A stretch of DNA of 51,541 bases from Helicobacter sp. TUL (GTDB lineage Bacteria > Campylobacterota > Campylobacteria > Campylobacterales > Helicobacteraceae). Shown here piece after piece: positions 25,275 through 33,763 of this stretch (positions within the stretch are counted from its first letter, which is position 1; each line of letters begins with the position of its first letter). The notes under the pieces are model-generated. The model did not search any database. It saw only the letters and a program-made list of their open reading frames with translations, and was not told the DNA's origin. The translations under genes and the position numbers were made by a program. The stretch lies in contig NZ_NESU01000014.1 of NCBI RefSeq assembly GCF_002287135.1, positions 1 through 51,541 of the forward strand, in the 5' to 3' direction.

Positions 25275-26927
25275 CTACGCCTGTCCCATAGGAATCGCCC
25301 AAGGTATCCAAAACGCAAGAGCATATGTGAAGATACCAATACCTATCACAAGAATAATAGAGTATTTGATTGTGAATCTAAAGAGATCAGATTCTTTGCC
25401 TACCAATCCCACTGCTGCACACGCAATAGCGATACTTTGTGGAGAAATCATTTTCCCTACGACACCACCCACAGAGTTCGCTGCAAGGAATAAGACTTCT
25501 GGTAAGCCCAATTGTCTAGCGGTGAGTTGTTGCAATGTCCCAAAGAGTAAGTTAGAGCTTGTATCACTACCTGTGAGGAATACACCAAGCCAACCTACGA
25601 TAGGTGAGAAAAATGCAAAGGCATTTCCTGTTTCCGCCAAAGCTAAAGCGAGAGTTGCGGACAATCCACTATAGTTTGAAACATATGCAAAACCTACCAC
25701 CAATGTAATAGTTAAAAGTGCAAATTTCATTTCACGCAATGTTTCACCAAATGTTGCTATCGCGGTAGAAACTTTTACTTTTAATAGCACCATAGTAATA
25801 AGAGCAGTGATAAAAATTGAAGTCCCTGCGTTTAAGACAAGTGGTAATGAAAACACAGCATTAACTGCTTTTGCTTCATTAACGGCTGGAGGCACTTGGG
25901 TCAATCCATTTAACCCATCAAAACTAAATTTCACAGTTGTAAAAGCTAAAGCATCTTTAAACCAACCTTGCGTCCAAATAATAATCATTGCAATCAAAAT
26001 AACAAAAGGTATCCACGCAAGAGTAATTTGTGCCGCAGAATATGTCTTTGCTTCTAATGTTTGTTTGCCACCTATCTCTGTATCGAATGTAAAAGTATTT
26101 TTTGGTTGCCAAAATTTCAAAAAGATTGTTGTAGCCGCAATAGAAACAACTGCTGAGGCAATATCTGGTAATTCTGGTCCAAGATGTGTTGCAGTGAGAT
26201 ATTGCACTAGAGCAAAACTAAATCCTGCAACAAAAAGTGCTGGCCACGTTTCTTTCACGCCTTTAATACCATTCATCAAAAAGACTAGGAAAAAAGGCAC
26301 AAACAAAGAAAGAGGTGGAAGCATATGTCCCGCGACAGAAGAAATCTCAATTGCAGGTATTCCAACAACACCTGCCATAGCAGTAATTGGAATCCCCACC
26401 GCACCAAAAGCAACAGGTGCTGTGTTTGCGATGAGACACAATCCTGCTGCATATAATGGTCTTAAGCCCATACCCACAAGCAATGCTGCAGTAATAGCCA
26501 CAGGACCACCAAAGCCAATAGCACCCTCCAAGAATGCACCAAAACAAAAACCAATCAAAATCACTTGCAATCTTTGATCGGGTGTGATAGCGATAATGGA
26601 TTCACGCAAAATATCAAAATAACCTGATTTTACTGTGAGCTTGTAGAGAAAAATCGCTGCAACAATAATCCAAGCGATAGGCCATACTCCATAAAGCCCT
26701 CCATATACAAAACTCCAAAGCATTTTATCAAAAGGCATACCAAATACAAACACCGCAAGAATAGCTGCTAACACAACGGTCAAAAACCCTGCTGTATGTC
26801 CCTTTGTCTTAAATACAACAAGCGAAATAAAAAACATCGCAATAGGCAAAAATGCTACAAGCGCACTAAGCCACATATTATTCAGTGGATTATAATTTTG
26901 CGCCCACTCAACAACTTGAGTTTCCAT
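25275..26927 (-). CDS. lctP: L-lactate permease
   Basis: Proton-coupled lactate importer, 550 residues, about 13 membrane helices. The LctP family pattern is visible: LPIAMFFISLVVFKTKG, then GVWPIAWIIVAAIFLY, FGAFLEGAIGFGGPVAITAA and LGVFLTGSDTSSNLLFGTLQ. The ATG at 26927 has GGAGG in front; an in-frame ATG 18 bases earlier lacks this. H. pylori has two adjacent lctP copies, here only one is present. It is divergent from lutABC, so uptake and oxidation of lactate are controlled from one intergenic region. Confidence 0.94.
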   Translation of the reverse strand: METQVVEWAQNYNPLNNMWLSALVAFLPIAMFFISLVVFKTKGHTAGFLTVVLAAILAVFVFGMPFDKMLWSFVYGGLYGVWPIAWIIVAAIFLYKLTVKSGYFDILRESIIAITPDQRLQVILIGFCFGAFLEGAIGFGGPVAITAALLVGMGLRPLYAAGLCLIANTAPVAFGAVGIPITAMAGVVGIPAIEISSVAGHMLPPLSLFVPFFLVFLMNGIKGVKETWPALFVAGFSFALVQYLTATHLGPELPDIASAVVSIAATTIFLKFWQPKNTFTFDTEIGGKQTLEAKTYSAAQITLAWIPFVILIAMIIIWTQGWFKDALAFTTVKFSFDGLNGLTQVPPAVNEAKAVNAVFSLPLVLNAGTSIFITALITMVLLKVKVSTAIATFGETLREMKFALLTITLVVGFAYVSNYSGLSATLALALAETGNAFAFFSPIVGWLGVFLTGSDTSSNLLFGTLQQLTARQLGLPEVLFLAANSVGGVVGKMISPQSIAIACAAVGLVGKESDLFRFTIKYSIILVIGIGIFTYALAFWIPWAIPMGQA

Positions 26928-26981
26928 AAAAACCTCCATACACAATAAAATTAAATCTCACAAAAACATTATCTATAGATA

Positions 26982-26991
26982 CTGCTTAAGT
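26982..26991 (-). promoter_or_regulatory. operator half, CTGCTTAAGT, near lctP
   Basis: This 10-mer recurs as a perfect inverted copy at 27122–27131 beside the lutA promoter. Its core CTTAAG is itself a palindrome. It lies 54 bases upstream of the lctP ATG. A lactate-responsive regulator site is inferred. Confidence 0.4.
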
Positions 26992-27121
26992 GCGATAGTT
27001 TAACAAGTTTTTTCTAAAAGCAATATGCCAATATGCCAAAAAACCACGAAAATCTGTCAAAAAATGTAATTTTGAAACAAGACTTAATAAATTTCACAAG
27101 GAAAATACGCTATTCGCAATT

Positions 27122-27131
27122 ACTTAAGCAG
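27122..27131 (+). promoter_or_regulatory. operator half, ACTTAAGCAG, at the lutA promoter
   Basis: Inverted copy of the 10-mer at 26982–26991. It ends eight bases before the likely -10 box of lutA, so a bound protein would block RNA polymerase. Confidence 0.4.
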
Positions 27132-27139
27132 GATTGGGA

Positions 27140-27145
27140 TATTAT
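27140..27145 (+). promoter_or_regulatory. lutA: -10 box of lutABC
   Basis: TATTAT in the context GGGATATTATACGC, 42 bases before the TTG start of lutA. Confidence 0.4.
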
Positions 27146-27187
27146 ACGCACACAAATTTTATGATAATCCAAAACAAGGAGCAAATC

Positions 27188-27913
27188 TTGAAAGTATATT
27201 TTTTCTCGACTTGTATTGGTGCAGCAGCTTTTGCTGACACTTGTGTCAATAGCATAAAACTCTTACAAAAAGAAGGTGTTGAAGTAGTCTTCAAAAAAGA
27301 TCAAACCTGTTGTGGGCAACCTAGTTTTAACTCCGGATATTATGAGGAAACCAAAAAAGTTGCCCTATATAATATGAATCTATTTAAAGGTAGTGAGCCT
27401 ATTATTCTGCCAAGTGGATCGTGTGCAGGAATGATGAAAGTAGATTATATCGAGCTTTTTGAAGGCACACCATATGAATCTCAAGCAAGAGATTTTAGTA
27501 GCAGAATCTATGAGTTAAGTGAGTTTTTAGATAATGTCTTAAAGGTGTGCTATGAAGACAAAGGAGCACCTACTAAAGTAACTTGGCATAGCAACTGCCA
27601 CGCATTGCGCGTAGCAAAATGTATTAATTCTGCAAAAAATCTTATAAGAAGCCTTAGCAATGTGGAATTAATCGAGCTAGAGCGTGAGGAAGAGTGCTGT
27701 GGATTTGGTGGAACTTTTAGCGTTAAGGAGCCTGAAATTTCTAATGCCATGGTTACCCAAAAAGTGCAAGATATAACATCAAGAGGCGTAGAATACCTTT
27801 TGAGTGCAGATTCTGGGTGTTTACTCAATATCTCTGGTGCGATGAAAAAGCAAGGTGTAGATATCAAGCCAATGCATTTGTATGACTTCCTTGCACAACG
27901 AATCGGATTATAA
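27188..27913 (+). CDS. lutA: lactate utilisation (Fe-S) protein LutA
   Basis: Subunit of the LutABC L-lactate oxidising complex, 241 residues. It carries two cysteine-rich (CCG) domains: CIGAAAFADTC … CCGQPSFNSG … SGSCAGMM, and HSNCHA … CCGFGGTFSV … SADSGCLLN. These ligate Fe-S centres as in heterodisulfide-reductase-type proteins. The start is TTG at 27188, preceded by AAGGAG at six bases; the product then begins with KVYFFSTCIG as in other LutA proteins. Upstream ATGs in frame have no ribosome site. Confidence 0.93.
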   Translation: MKVYFFSTCIGAAAFADTCVNSIKLLQKEGVEVVFKKDQTCCGQPSFNSGYYEETKKVALYNMNLFKGSEPIILPSGSCAGMMKVDYIELFEGTPYESQARDFSSRIYELSEFLDNVLKVCYEDKGAPTKVTWHSNCHALRVAKCINSAKNLIRSLSNVELIELEREEECCGFGGTFSVKEPEISNAMVTQKVQDITSRGVEYLLSADSGCLLNISGAMKKQGVDIKPMHLYDFLAQRIGL

Positions 27914-27923
27914 GGAGAAAAAA

Positions 27924-29366
27924 ATGAGTGCAAATATCAAACAGCAATACCACGATGTGATACATACTAAACTTGAAGATGCACAATTACGCAAAAACCT
28001 TCTAAGCGTTATGGATACACTAAAAGGCAATCGCAAAAAGCTTATTGCTACGCGTTTTTTGGATTGGGAAGTATTGCGAGAAAAAGGCAAAGAAATTAAA
28101 CAAAAAAATCTCTCCAAGCTTGATGTATTGCTAGAAACTTTTGAATCTAATGCGCGTAAAAATGGCTTTATTGTGCATTGGGCAAAAAATAGTGAGGAAG
28201 CTAACAATATCGTGCTTGAGGTAATGCAAAAAAACCATATCACCAAGATTCTCAAAGGTAAGTCTATGGCGAGTGAGGAAACGCACCTCAATGCTTTTCT
28301 CAAAGCCAAAGGATTAGAACCTATTGAGACGGATTTGGGTGAGATTATTATCCAACTCATTGATGAGCCACCTGTGCATATTGTCGCACCTGCGATCCAC
28401 AAAAATCGCTATCAAATTGGCGAAATTTTTCATCAAAAACTCGGTGCACCACTTGAATCTGAACCTGAAAAACTTAATGAAATTGCGCGCACGCATTTAC
28501 GCAGAGAATTCCAAGAATTCAAACTCGGACTTAGTGGCGTGAATTTTGCTATCGCCAATGAGGGAGCAATTTGGCTCTTAGAAAATGAAGGAAATGGGCG
28601 TATGAGCACCACAGCTTGTGATATTCACATTGCGTTTTGTGGGATTGAAAAAGTGATTGAAAGCTTTGAAGATGCCTCTACACTTAATGCCTTACTTATT
28701 CCTTCTGCTACAGGTGCGGTAGTAACTTGCTATAACAATATCATCACTTCCCCTCGCAAAGAAGGCGAACTTGATGGACCAAAGGAAGTGCATATTATTT
28801 TGCTTGACAACAATCGCTCACAAATGCTTAGCGATTCGCATTATTACCGCGCATTAAGCTGTATTCGATGTGGCACTTGCCTTAATCATTGCCCTGTGTA
28901 TGACAAAATCGGCGGACACGCTTATCTTAGCACCTATCCTGGTCCTATTGGTGAGGTGATTTCACCCCAACTTTTTGGATTAAACAAATTTAGTCCTATG
29001 CTGGATTTATGCTCATTGTGTGGGCGCTGCTCTGAAGTATGCCCTGTGAAAATCCCTCTTGCAGAGCTTATTAGAGATTTGCGAAGTGAGCGCGTAGGGC
29101 AAGGGCGAAAAAGTGTGGTAGGCACAGATTCAAGCACACAAAATCCTGCTGAAATCAAGGCGATGAGTCAATTTGCCACTTTGGCAACAAGCCCTAATAA
29201 ATGGCGATTTGCGCTCACTATGGCAAATATCTTTGCGCCGCTTGGCAAGGTATTTGCACCCTTTATGCCATTGCTAAAAAATTGGGTGAAGTATCGTGAA
29301 TTCCCAAAAATCAATGGCAATCTCCACAAAAAAGTATCTCAAATGCAAGGAGTAATTTATGAGTAA
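27924..29366 (+). CDS. lutB: lactate utilisation iron-sulfur protein LutB
   Basis: Largest LutABC subunit, 480 residues. An N-terminal LUD domain (about 60–290) has GKSMASEETHLN and ANEGAIWLLENEGNGR, followed by two 4Fe-4S ferredoxin clusters, CIRCGTCLNHCPVY and CSLCGRCSEVCPVKIPL. It probably passes electrons from lactate to the menaquinone pool. The ATG at 27924 has AAGGAG in front; an upstream in-frame start lies within lutA. The 3' end overlaps lutC by eight bases (ATGAGTAA). Confidence 0.94.
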   Translation: MSANIKQQYHDVIHTKLEDAQLRKNLLSVMDTLKGNRKKLIATRFLDWEVLREKGKEIKQKNLSKLDVLLETFESNARKNGFIVHWAKNSEEANNIVLEVMQKNHITKILKGKSMASEETHLNAFLKAKGLEPIETDLGEIIIQLIDEPPVHIVAPAIHKNRYQIGEIFHQKLGAPLESEPEKLNEIARTHLRREFQEFKLGLSGVNFAIANEGAIWLLENEGNGRMSTTACDIHIAFCGIEKVIESFEDASTLNALLIPSATGAVVTCYNNIITSPRKEGELDGPKEVHIILLDNNRSQMLSDSHYYRALSCIRCGTCLNHCPVYDKIGGHAYLSTYPGPIGEVISPQLFGLNKFSPMLDLCSLCGRCSEVCPVKIPLAELIRDLRSERVGQGRKSVVGTDSSTQNPAEIKAMSQFATLATSPNKWRFALTMANIFAPLGKVFAPFMPLLKNWVKYREFPKINGNLHKKVSQMQGVIYE

Positions 29367-30006
29367 GGCAGATATTTTAGGGCGTGTGCGAGATTCTCTT
29401 AAAATTAATACACATATTCCAAGCCCAAAGGTGCAGTATGCTAACCCTATGAATTACACGCATAAGGAACTTTTGGAAGAATACAAACTCAATCAAAGCA
29501 ATAATAAGGCTATCGTGCATGAAACTAATCTTGATACTCTAGAATCTACAATCGCAGAAATCCTTGGAGAAGTCAAGGCTAAAGAAGTGTTGTATAACAC
29601 TGATGTGTCATTAGACTTTAAGGGTATGGAAGCCAAATTTATCCCTTATACACAAAGCGTAGATTCTATGCGTGGGGAATTATTTGGGATTGATACTTCT
29701 ATCGTGGAAGCACGATGTGGTGTAGCAAATCTAGGCATTGTGGGGCTAAGCGCTAATCCACAAGCTCCTAGACTTTCTTCACTTATCACCAATAATTGCA
29801 TTTATCTACTCAAAAAAGAGCATATAGTGGAAAATCTCTATGCTGGTATTGAATGTATCAAGACATATGAGAAAAATCGCAGTGGAAGCGAGATTTTGCC
29901 AACAAATATTATCTTTGTCGCAGGTCCTTCACGCACCGCTGATATTGAATTACAAACGGTGTTTGGTGTGCATGGACCACGCGTGGTGTATGTGGTGTTA
30001 TACTAA
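29359..30006 (+). CDS. lutC: lactate utilisation protein LutC
   Basis: LUD-domain subunit of 215 residues. Visible family features: VEARCGVANLGIVGLS, the strand LSSLITNNCIYLL and the C-terminal IIFVAGPSRTADIELQTVFG with the G-P-S-R-T-A-D-I-E motif. It completes the LutABC complex. It overlaps lutB, so expression is coupled. The gene order lutA-B-C is the reverse-strand arrangement I recall near H. pylori lctP. Confidence 0.94.
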   Translation: MSKADILGRVRDSLKINTHIPSPKVQYANPMNYTHKELLEEYKLNQSNNKAIVHETNLDTLESTIAEILGEVKAKEVLYNTDVSLDFKGMEAKFIPYTQSVDSMRGELFGIDTSIVEARCGVANLGIVGLSANPQAPRLSSLITNNCIYLLKKEHIVENLYAGIECIKTYEKNRSGSEILPTNIIFVAGPSRTADIELQTVFGVHGPRVVYVVLY

Positions 30007-30027
30007 AAAGTAGTGCGAGGGTTGGGT

Positions 30028-30411
30028 ATGAAGATAGATTCTCGATTTTGGATCACAAAAGATTCTAAAAATTATCTAGGAGCTGGCAGAATCGAATTGC
30101 TTGAGCGTATCAAAGCTAGTGGTTCGATAGCCAAAGCTGCAAAACAAATGAAAATGAGTTATAAAGCAGCGTGGGATAGCATAGACATAGCCAACAAACT
30201 CTCCGCACCAAATCCGCTAGTTATTTCAAATGCGGGTGGAGGCAAAGATAGCGGCACACAAATCACACAAGAAGGGCAAAAAGCCATAGATACGTTTAAG
30301 AATCTGCAGATTCTAAAAAATGAGTTTTTCAGCTACCTTGATGATGCAAAAGATTTTGATGAGCTCAATGAACGCATTCAAAAACTTGCACAAAGCCTCA
30401 AGGCACTATGA
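30028..30411 (+). CDS. ModE-like LysR-type HTH regulator without molybdate-binding domain
   Basis: DNA-binding protein of 127 residues. The ModE N-terminal pattern is clear: LGAGRIELLERIKASGSIAK then AAKQMKMSYKAAWDSIDIAN, and LVISNAGGGKDSGTQITQEG for the wing. The remaining 40 residues form a helix; no TOBE/MOP molybdate-binding domains follow, so it is a short ModE. It begins 21 bases after lutC, perhaps in the same transcript. Possible targets include molybdenum uptake or the nearby nap genes (NapA needs Mo cofactor); this is inference. The ATG at 30028 is chosen over a GTG at 30013. Confidence 0.82.
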   Translation: MKIDSRFWITKDSKNYLGAGRIELLERIKASGSIAKAAKQMKMSYKAAWDSIDIANKLSAPNPLVISNAGGGKDSGTQITQEGQKAIDTFKNLQILKNEFFSYLDDAKDFDELNERIQKLAQSLKAL

Positions 30412-30486
30412 TTCTAAGCACACTACCATAAGCCCACAATTGACACAAGAGCCAAACTCTCATATCTTGATTTCCATTACATATTT

Positions 30487-30528
30487 ATAGTAAAATAATA
30501 TTTTTATACTAAAATTTTGTATTACTAT
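30487..30528. promoter_or_regulatory. candidate operator of the MarR gene
   Basis: A/T-rich block with ATAGTAA at 30487, ATACTAA at 30506 and TTACTAT at 30522, and the odd palindrome AAAATA-A-TATTTT at 30492–30504. It ends 19 bases before the MarR ATG. MarR proteins commonly repress their own promoter through such sites. Confidence 0.35.
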
Positions 30529-30547
30529 CATAAAAAGGGCTTATTGA

Positions 30548-30994
30548 ATGTTTGAGGAATCAATCTTTTTTCTTTGTCAAAAACTTGTATGTGCTGCAAA
30601 AACTCATTTTAGAGAAATGGTTTTGGCACAATTTGGTTTTACTGATGGCAGAGAGGTAGGCATACTTTTTATTGCGATGGATACACAGCTTTCCCAAACA
30701 GAAATTGCCAACATCGTGGAGATTGACAAAAACACGACTCGATTTTTTATCGATGACCTCGAACAAAGAGGATTATTACAAAGACAAAAAAATCCCACTA
30801 ATCGCAAAGAAAATCTCATAATAATCACTCCAGAGGGCAAAAAACAAGCCAAAAAAATCTTTTCTGCGACGCTTCAGCACGAAAGAGAATTGCTACACAC
30901 CCTTAGTGATGAGGAATTTGCGACACTGCACAAACTCCTTGCGAAATTTTTCCACTCCATAGATAGCACCACACATACTCTCGCGCATAAATAG
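30548..30994 (+). CDS. MarR family transcriptional regulator
   Basis: Winged-helix regulator of 148 residues. Helix-turn-helix: LSQTEIANIVEIDKNTTRFF at about 50–69, followed by IDDLEQRGLLQRQ and the wing KNPTNRKENLIIITPEGK, the usual MarR order. Terminal helices form the dimer. A single cysteine near residue 10 and another at 14 could sense oxidants, which is speculative. It has its own upstream A/T-rich palindromic region and converges on napD with no gap. The target genes are unknown. Confidence 0.88.
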   Translation: MFEESIFFLCQKLVCAAKTHFREMVLAQFGFTDGREVGILFIAMDTQLSQTEIANIVEIDKNTTRFFIDDLEQRGLLQRQKNPTNRKENLIIITPEGKKQAKKIFSATLQHERELLHTLSDEEFATLHKLLAKFFHSIDSTTHTLAHK

Positions 30995-31330
30995 TTATTT
31001 CAAAAGATTATTGACATCTCCGGAATATCTCACTTCAGCAATAGGCTTTGTATCAATGAGTTCAGCAATTTCATTCATATCGAGTTTGCACTCCTCTAAA
31101 TCCTGCGTATAACTTAGGTGCATATCCGCACTAAGCACACCTTTTAAGGTGCCTATTTGCTTTAGTGATTGTATGTCTGAATTTGTATCAGGAGCCTCTA
31201 TGGTTACGATGATAACGCCCTTTTCTTTGTCCTCTAGCGCTACTTCACTATATGCAATCTTGCCAATTTCTTGTAATAGATTCTCCCAGTCATCACGCTT
31301 TGCACGCACTATTATGCTTGAAATATTCAT
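30995..31330 (-). CDS. napD: NapD chaperone for nitrate reductase
   Basis: Cytoplasmic chaperone of 111 residues that binds the twin-arginine signal of NapA and holds it back until the cofactor is inserted. It opens with NISSIIVRAKRDDWENLLQE, the NapD pattern of a ferredoxin-like fold, and has the EVALEDKEKGVIIVTIEAPD central strands. Its ATG overlaps the stop of napL (ATGA), with GGAG upstream. Last gene of the nap operon. Confidence 0.9.
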   Translation of the reverse strand: MNISSIIVRAKRDDWENLLQEIGKIAYSEVALEDKEKGVIIVTIEAPDTNSDIQSLKQIGTLKGVLSADMHLSYTQDLEECKLDMNEIAELIDTKPIAEVRYSGDVNNLLK

Positions 31331-32292
31331 AACACTCCTTGTAAATTAAACACATAAATCTTGCTATCATCACAACTTATAAACACATTTGTTCCATAAA
31401 AGATGATGCTATTTACAACCCCTACAATACCCTCTAAGACTACAAGAGGCTTTTTATCTTTGGCACGCAGAATCTGCACACTGCCATTTTCATCACTCAT
31501 ATATCCGATATATTCGCCCTTTGTATCTATTCCTGCAGCATAAATCAAAAATTCTGATCGCACCATTGCAGAATCTAATAACTTGCTACCATTTTGGAAT
31601 CTATAAATACTAAGTCGCTTGTCTTGCCCAGCACCCACAAGGCTGTCCCCTCCAAAACCAAGGGCAAAAATCTTATCTTTATTAATCATATCATAATGCC
31701 CTAAAATCTTGCCATTACTTGGATCTATTGCATACACTACACCAGATTCTCCAGTGGTATATACGATATGATCATGTGCATTATAAACCATATCGCTAAA
31801 GCTTGCTTGTGTAACTTGCGTTTGATAGAGAATCTTTTTTTGCTGTGTATCAAAAAGCAAAATTTCGTGACTCATGAGTGCCACAAGCACTTGAGTTTGA
31901 CTAACCCATAATGCCTTGGCAATGCTCATACCCTCTAGCAAAACCTGCAGATTCTCATTGGCATATACATACAGACTCCGACTTCCATTCGCCCCTGCTG
32001 CAACGATAAGAATCTCTGCGTTGGCATTGACATCGGTGTTAAACACCTTTGGGCGAAACACAAAACCAAACAAATCCGTATAACTAGGTATATCTATGCG
32101 TTGTAAAAATTTCAAAGTATCAAGCGCATACACTTGCACCTCACCTTGTGAAGTGCAAACATACAATTTCCCATTACTTTGTTGCATAGAAGTTATCTCT
32201 GTGTGTGTATCTATAATGCGTGAGGGCAACACTTTGGCGTATGCACTCACACACATAACACACACTATGAGAACATATCTTAGCAACTTCAC
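31327..32292 (-). CDS. napL: NapL, beta-propeller protein of the nap operon
   Basis: Exported protein of 321 residues with a signal peptide (1–19, ending AYA). The rest forms WD40/PQQ-like blades, for example VYAIDPSNGKILGHYDMINK and LSIYRFQNGSKLLDSAMV. NapL occurs in nap operons of Campylobacterota; its exact role in periplasmic nitrate reduction is not settled. It lies five bases after napB and overlaps napD. In Wolinella a napF gene lies between napB and napL; here it is absent. Confidence 0.88.
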   Translation of the reverse strand: MKLLRYVLIVCVMCVSAYAKVLPSRIIDTHTEITSMQQSNGKLYVCTSQGEVQVYALDTLKFLQRIDIPSYTDLFGFVFRPKVFNTDVNANAEILIVAAGANGSRSLYVYANENLQVLLEGMSIAKALWVSQTQVLVALMSHEILLFDTQQKKILYQTQVTQASFSDMVYNAHDHIVYTTGESGVVYAIDPSNGKILGHYDMINKDKIFALGFGGDSLVGAGQDKRLSIYRFQNGSKLLDSAMVRSEFLIYAAGIDTKGEYIGYMSDENGSVQILRAKDKKPLVVLEGIVGVVNSIIFYGTNVFISCDDSKIYVFNLQGVL

Positions 32293-32297
32293 GAAAT

Positions 32298-32846
32298 CTA
32301 TTTCACTCCCTGATTTAACACATCAAGTAAATTTGATTGGTGTTTTTGAGACTCGCTACTAAATTCCGGACTAAAAGTGTTTTCCACCAAAGGTTTTGTT
32401 TGTGCTTGTGGCACATGACATTGTGTGCAGTTATAGCGTGCATCAGCTACACCACTCTCTACTTGCTTCATTGTGCGCAAATCATAGATATGAGATGTTG
32501 GCACAGGAGTAGCACCTACGCTTTCAGCTATTTCTCTATCGTGACAACCAAGACATGTGTTATCTTGCTGTGTGATAGGAAGCATACCCTCTATATCGTG
32601 CGGAATAAGAGGTGGTGCGTTTTCAAAAGATCGCTCAATTTTCTCACTCTCTCCGGCTGCCTTGGTGCTAAATGTATAATCAACAAGATTCACATTCTCG
32701 CTTTCAAGTGGTGCTGTGCGCAATCCAATCTGTGTCTCATCAACACCTGCTGTTTGCTTATCGCCCTTGCTTTCACCACAACCCACAAACAACATACTTA
32801 TCCCAAAAGCCACTGCTATTGCTTTGTATACCAACGCTGTTTTCAT
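32298..32846 (-). CDS. napB: periplasmic nitrate reductase di-haem cytochrome subunit
   Basis: Periplasmic electron donor to NapA, 182 residues. A signal with lipobox-like LFVGCGES is present, so it may be lipid-anchored. Two haem-c sites: CLGCHDREIAE and CTQCHVPQAQT; the latter matches the NapB family consensus. Histidine ligands are likely in PTSHIYDLR. Its ATG overlaps the napH stop by four bases, so the two are coupled. Confidence 0.93.
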   Translation of the reverse strand: MKTALVYKAIAVAFGISMLFVGCGESKGDKQTAGVDETQIGLRTAPLESENVNLVDYTFSTKAAGESEKIERSFENAPPLIPHDIEGMLPITQQDNTCLGCHDREIAESVGATPVPTSHIYDLRTMKQVESGVADARYNCTQCHVPQAQTKPLVENTFSPEFSSESQKHQSNLLDVLNQGVK

Positions 32847-33763
32847 TTTTTCTCTCCTTTTTGATAATCTAAAATACTAAAACCTAGTGCATTGTCATTG
32901 CATACTTCAATACAACGACCACATTTGATACATGCCATATCAGATACCGGCGCGCTGTATTTACCAACCATACGCAAGACTTGATTCTCTGGGCAGATTC
33001 TGACACAATCCATACATTTGGTGCAATTTTGCACATTATGTCTAACACTAAGCATAGCCTTTGATCCGATTAACCCATACACTGCGCCTAGAGGGCATAT
33101 ATGTCCGCAAAAGCCATTTTTTAGCACAAACAAATCAAACAAAAATACACCCAAAACCCCAAAAAATCCTACACCCATACCAAACACGACACCACGATGC
33201 AACATAGAAATAGGGCTGATACTCTCCCATGCCAAGACCCCAAAGACAAGCGAGAGTAAAAGGCTTAAAAACAAAACTCCAAATTTTGCCTTGCGCGAAA
33301 TTGCTAAAAATCTTACATTTTCGATATGTAGTTTTCTACGCAAAAAGTTTGCCAAATCACTTACCATATTGATAGGACAGACAAACGCACAATATCCACG
33401 ACCCAAAAACAATCCATACACCAATATCACCACAAGCACACCAAGTAACAAATCCATACTAATAGCTCCACCAGCTAAAAAGATTTGTAAAAATGCCAAA
33501 GGATCACTCATAGGGATAGTTTCTAAAATTTTTGATCCACTCAAATTCCCCTCTAAAATCCCAAAGGGCAATACATCGTGCTTGTTGTGCGCTATAGCAA
33601 GATTTCTCTCACCACTCTCAAATGCACTAAGATCCCCCTGTGTTACAAAATGTTTGGCGCCATCGATAAAGACAAATGAGCAATTTGCGACAAAAAACAA
33701 GATCAAGATTCCTATTTGTGTGAATCTACGCAAAAGTAAAAATCTGTGTTTTTTCAACCACAT
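32843..33763 (-). CDS. napH: quinol dehydrogenase membrane component NapH
   Basis: Membrane iron-sulfur protein of 306 residues with four spans. It takes electrons from menaquinol for NapG. Two cytoplasmic Cys motifs, GYCAFVCPIN and GFCGHICPLG, and two C-terminal 4Fe-4S clusters, CTKCMDCVRICPE and CIKCGRCIEVCN, are all present. The ATG overlaps the napG stop (TAATG). There is no NapC in this operon, so NapGH is the quinol-oxidising route, as in other Campylobacterota. Confidence 0.94.
   Translation of the reverse strand: MWLKKHRFLLLRRFTQIGILILFFVANCSFVFIDGAKHFVTQGDLSAFESGERNLAIAHNKHDVLPFGILEGNLSGSKILETIPMSDPLAFLQIFLAGGAISMDLLLGVLVVILVYGLFLGRGYCAFVCPINMVSDLANFLRRKLHIENVRFLAISRKAKFGVLFLSLLLSLVFGVLAWESISPISMLHRGVVFGMGVGFFGVLGVFLFDLFVLKNGFCGHICPLGAVYGLIGSKAMLSVRHNVQNCTKCMDCVRICPENQVLRMVGKYSAPVSDMACIKCGRCIEVCNDNALGFSILDYQKGEKK

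Noticed and set aside
25807..26577. 256-codon open frame antisense to lctP
   Set aside because: It lies wholly inside lctP, has no ribosome site, and its composition is what the opposite strand of a membrane-protein gene gives.
31327..32300. napF between napB and napL
   Set aside because: Only five bases separate napB and napL, so the gene is absent; this arrangement also occurs in Campylobacter and is not unusual.
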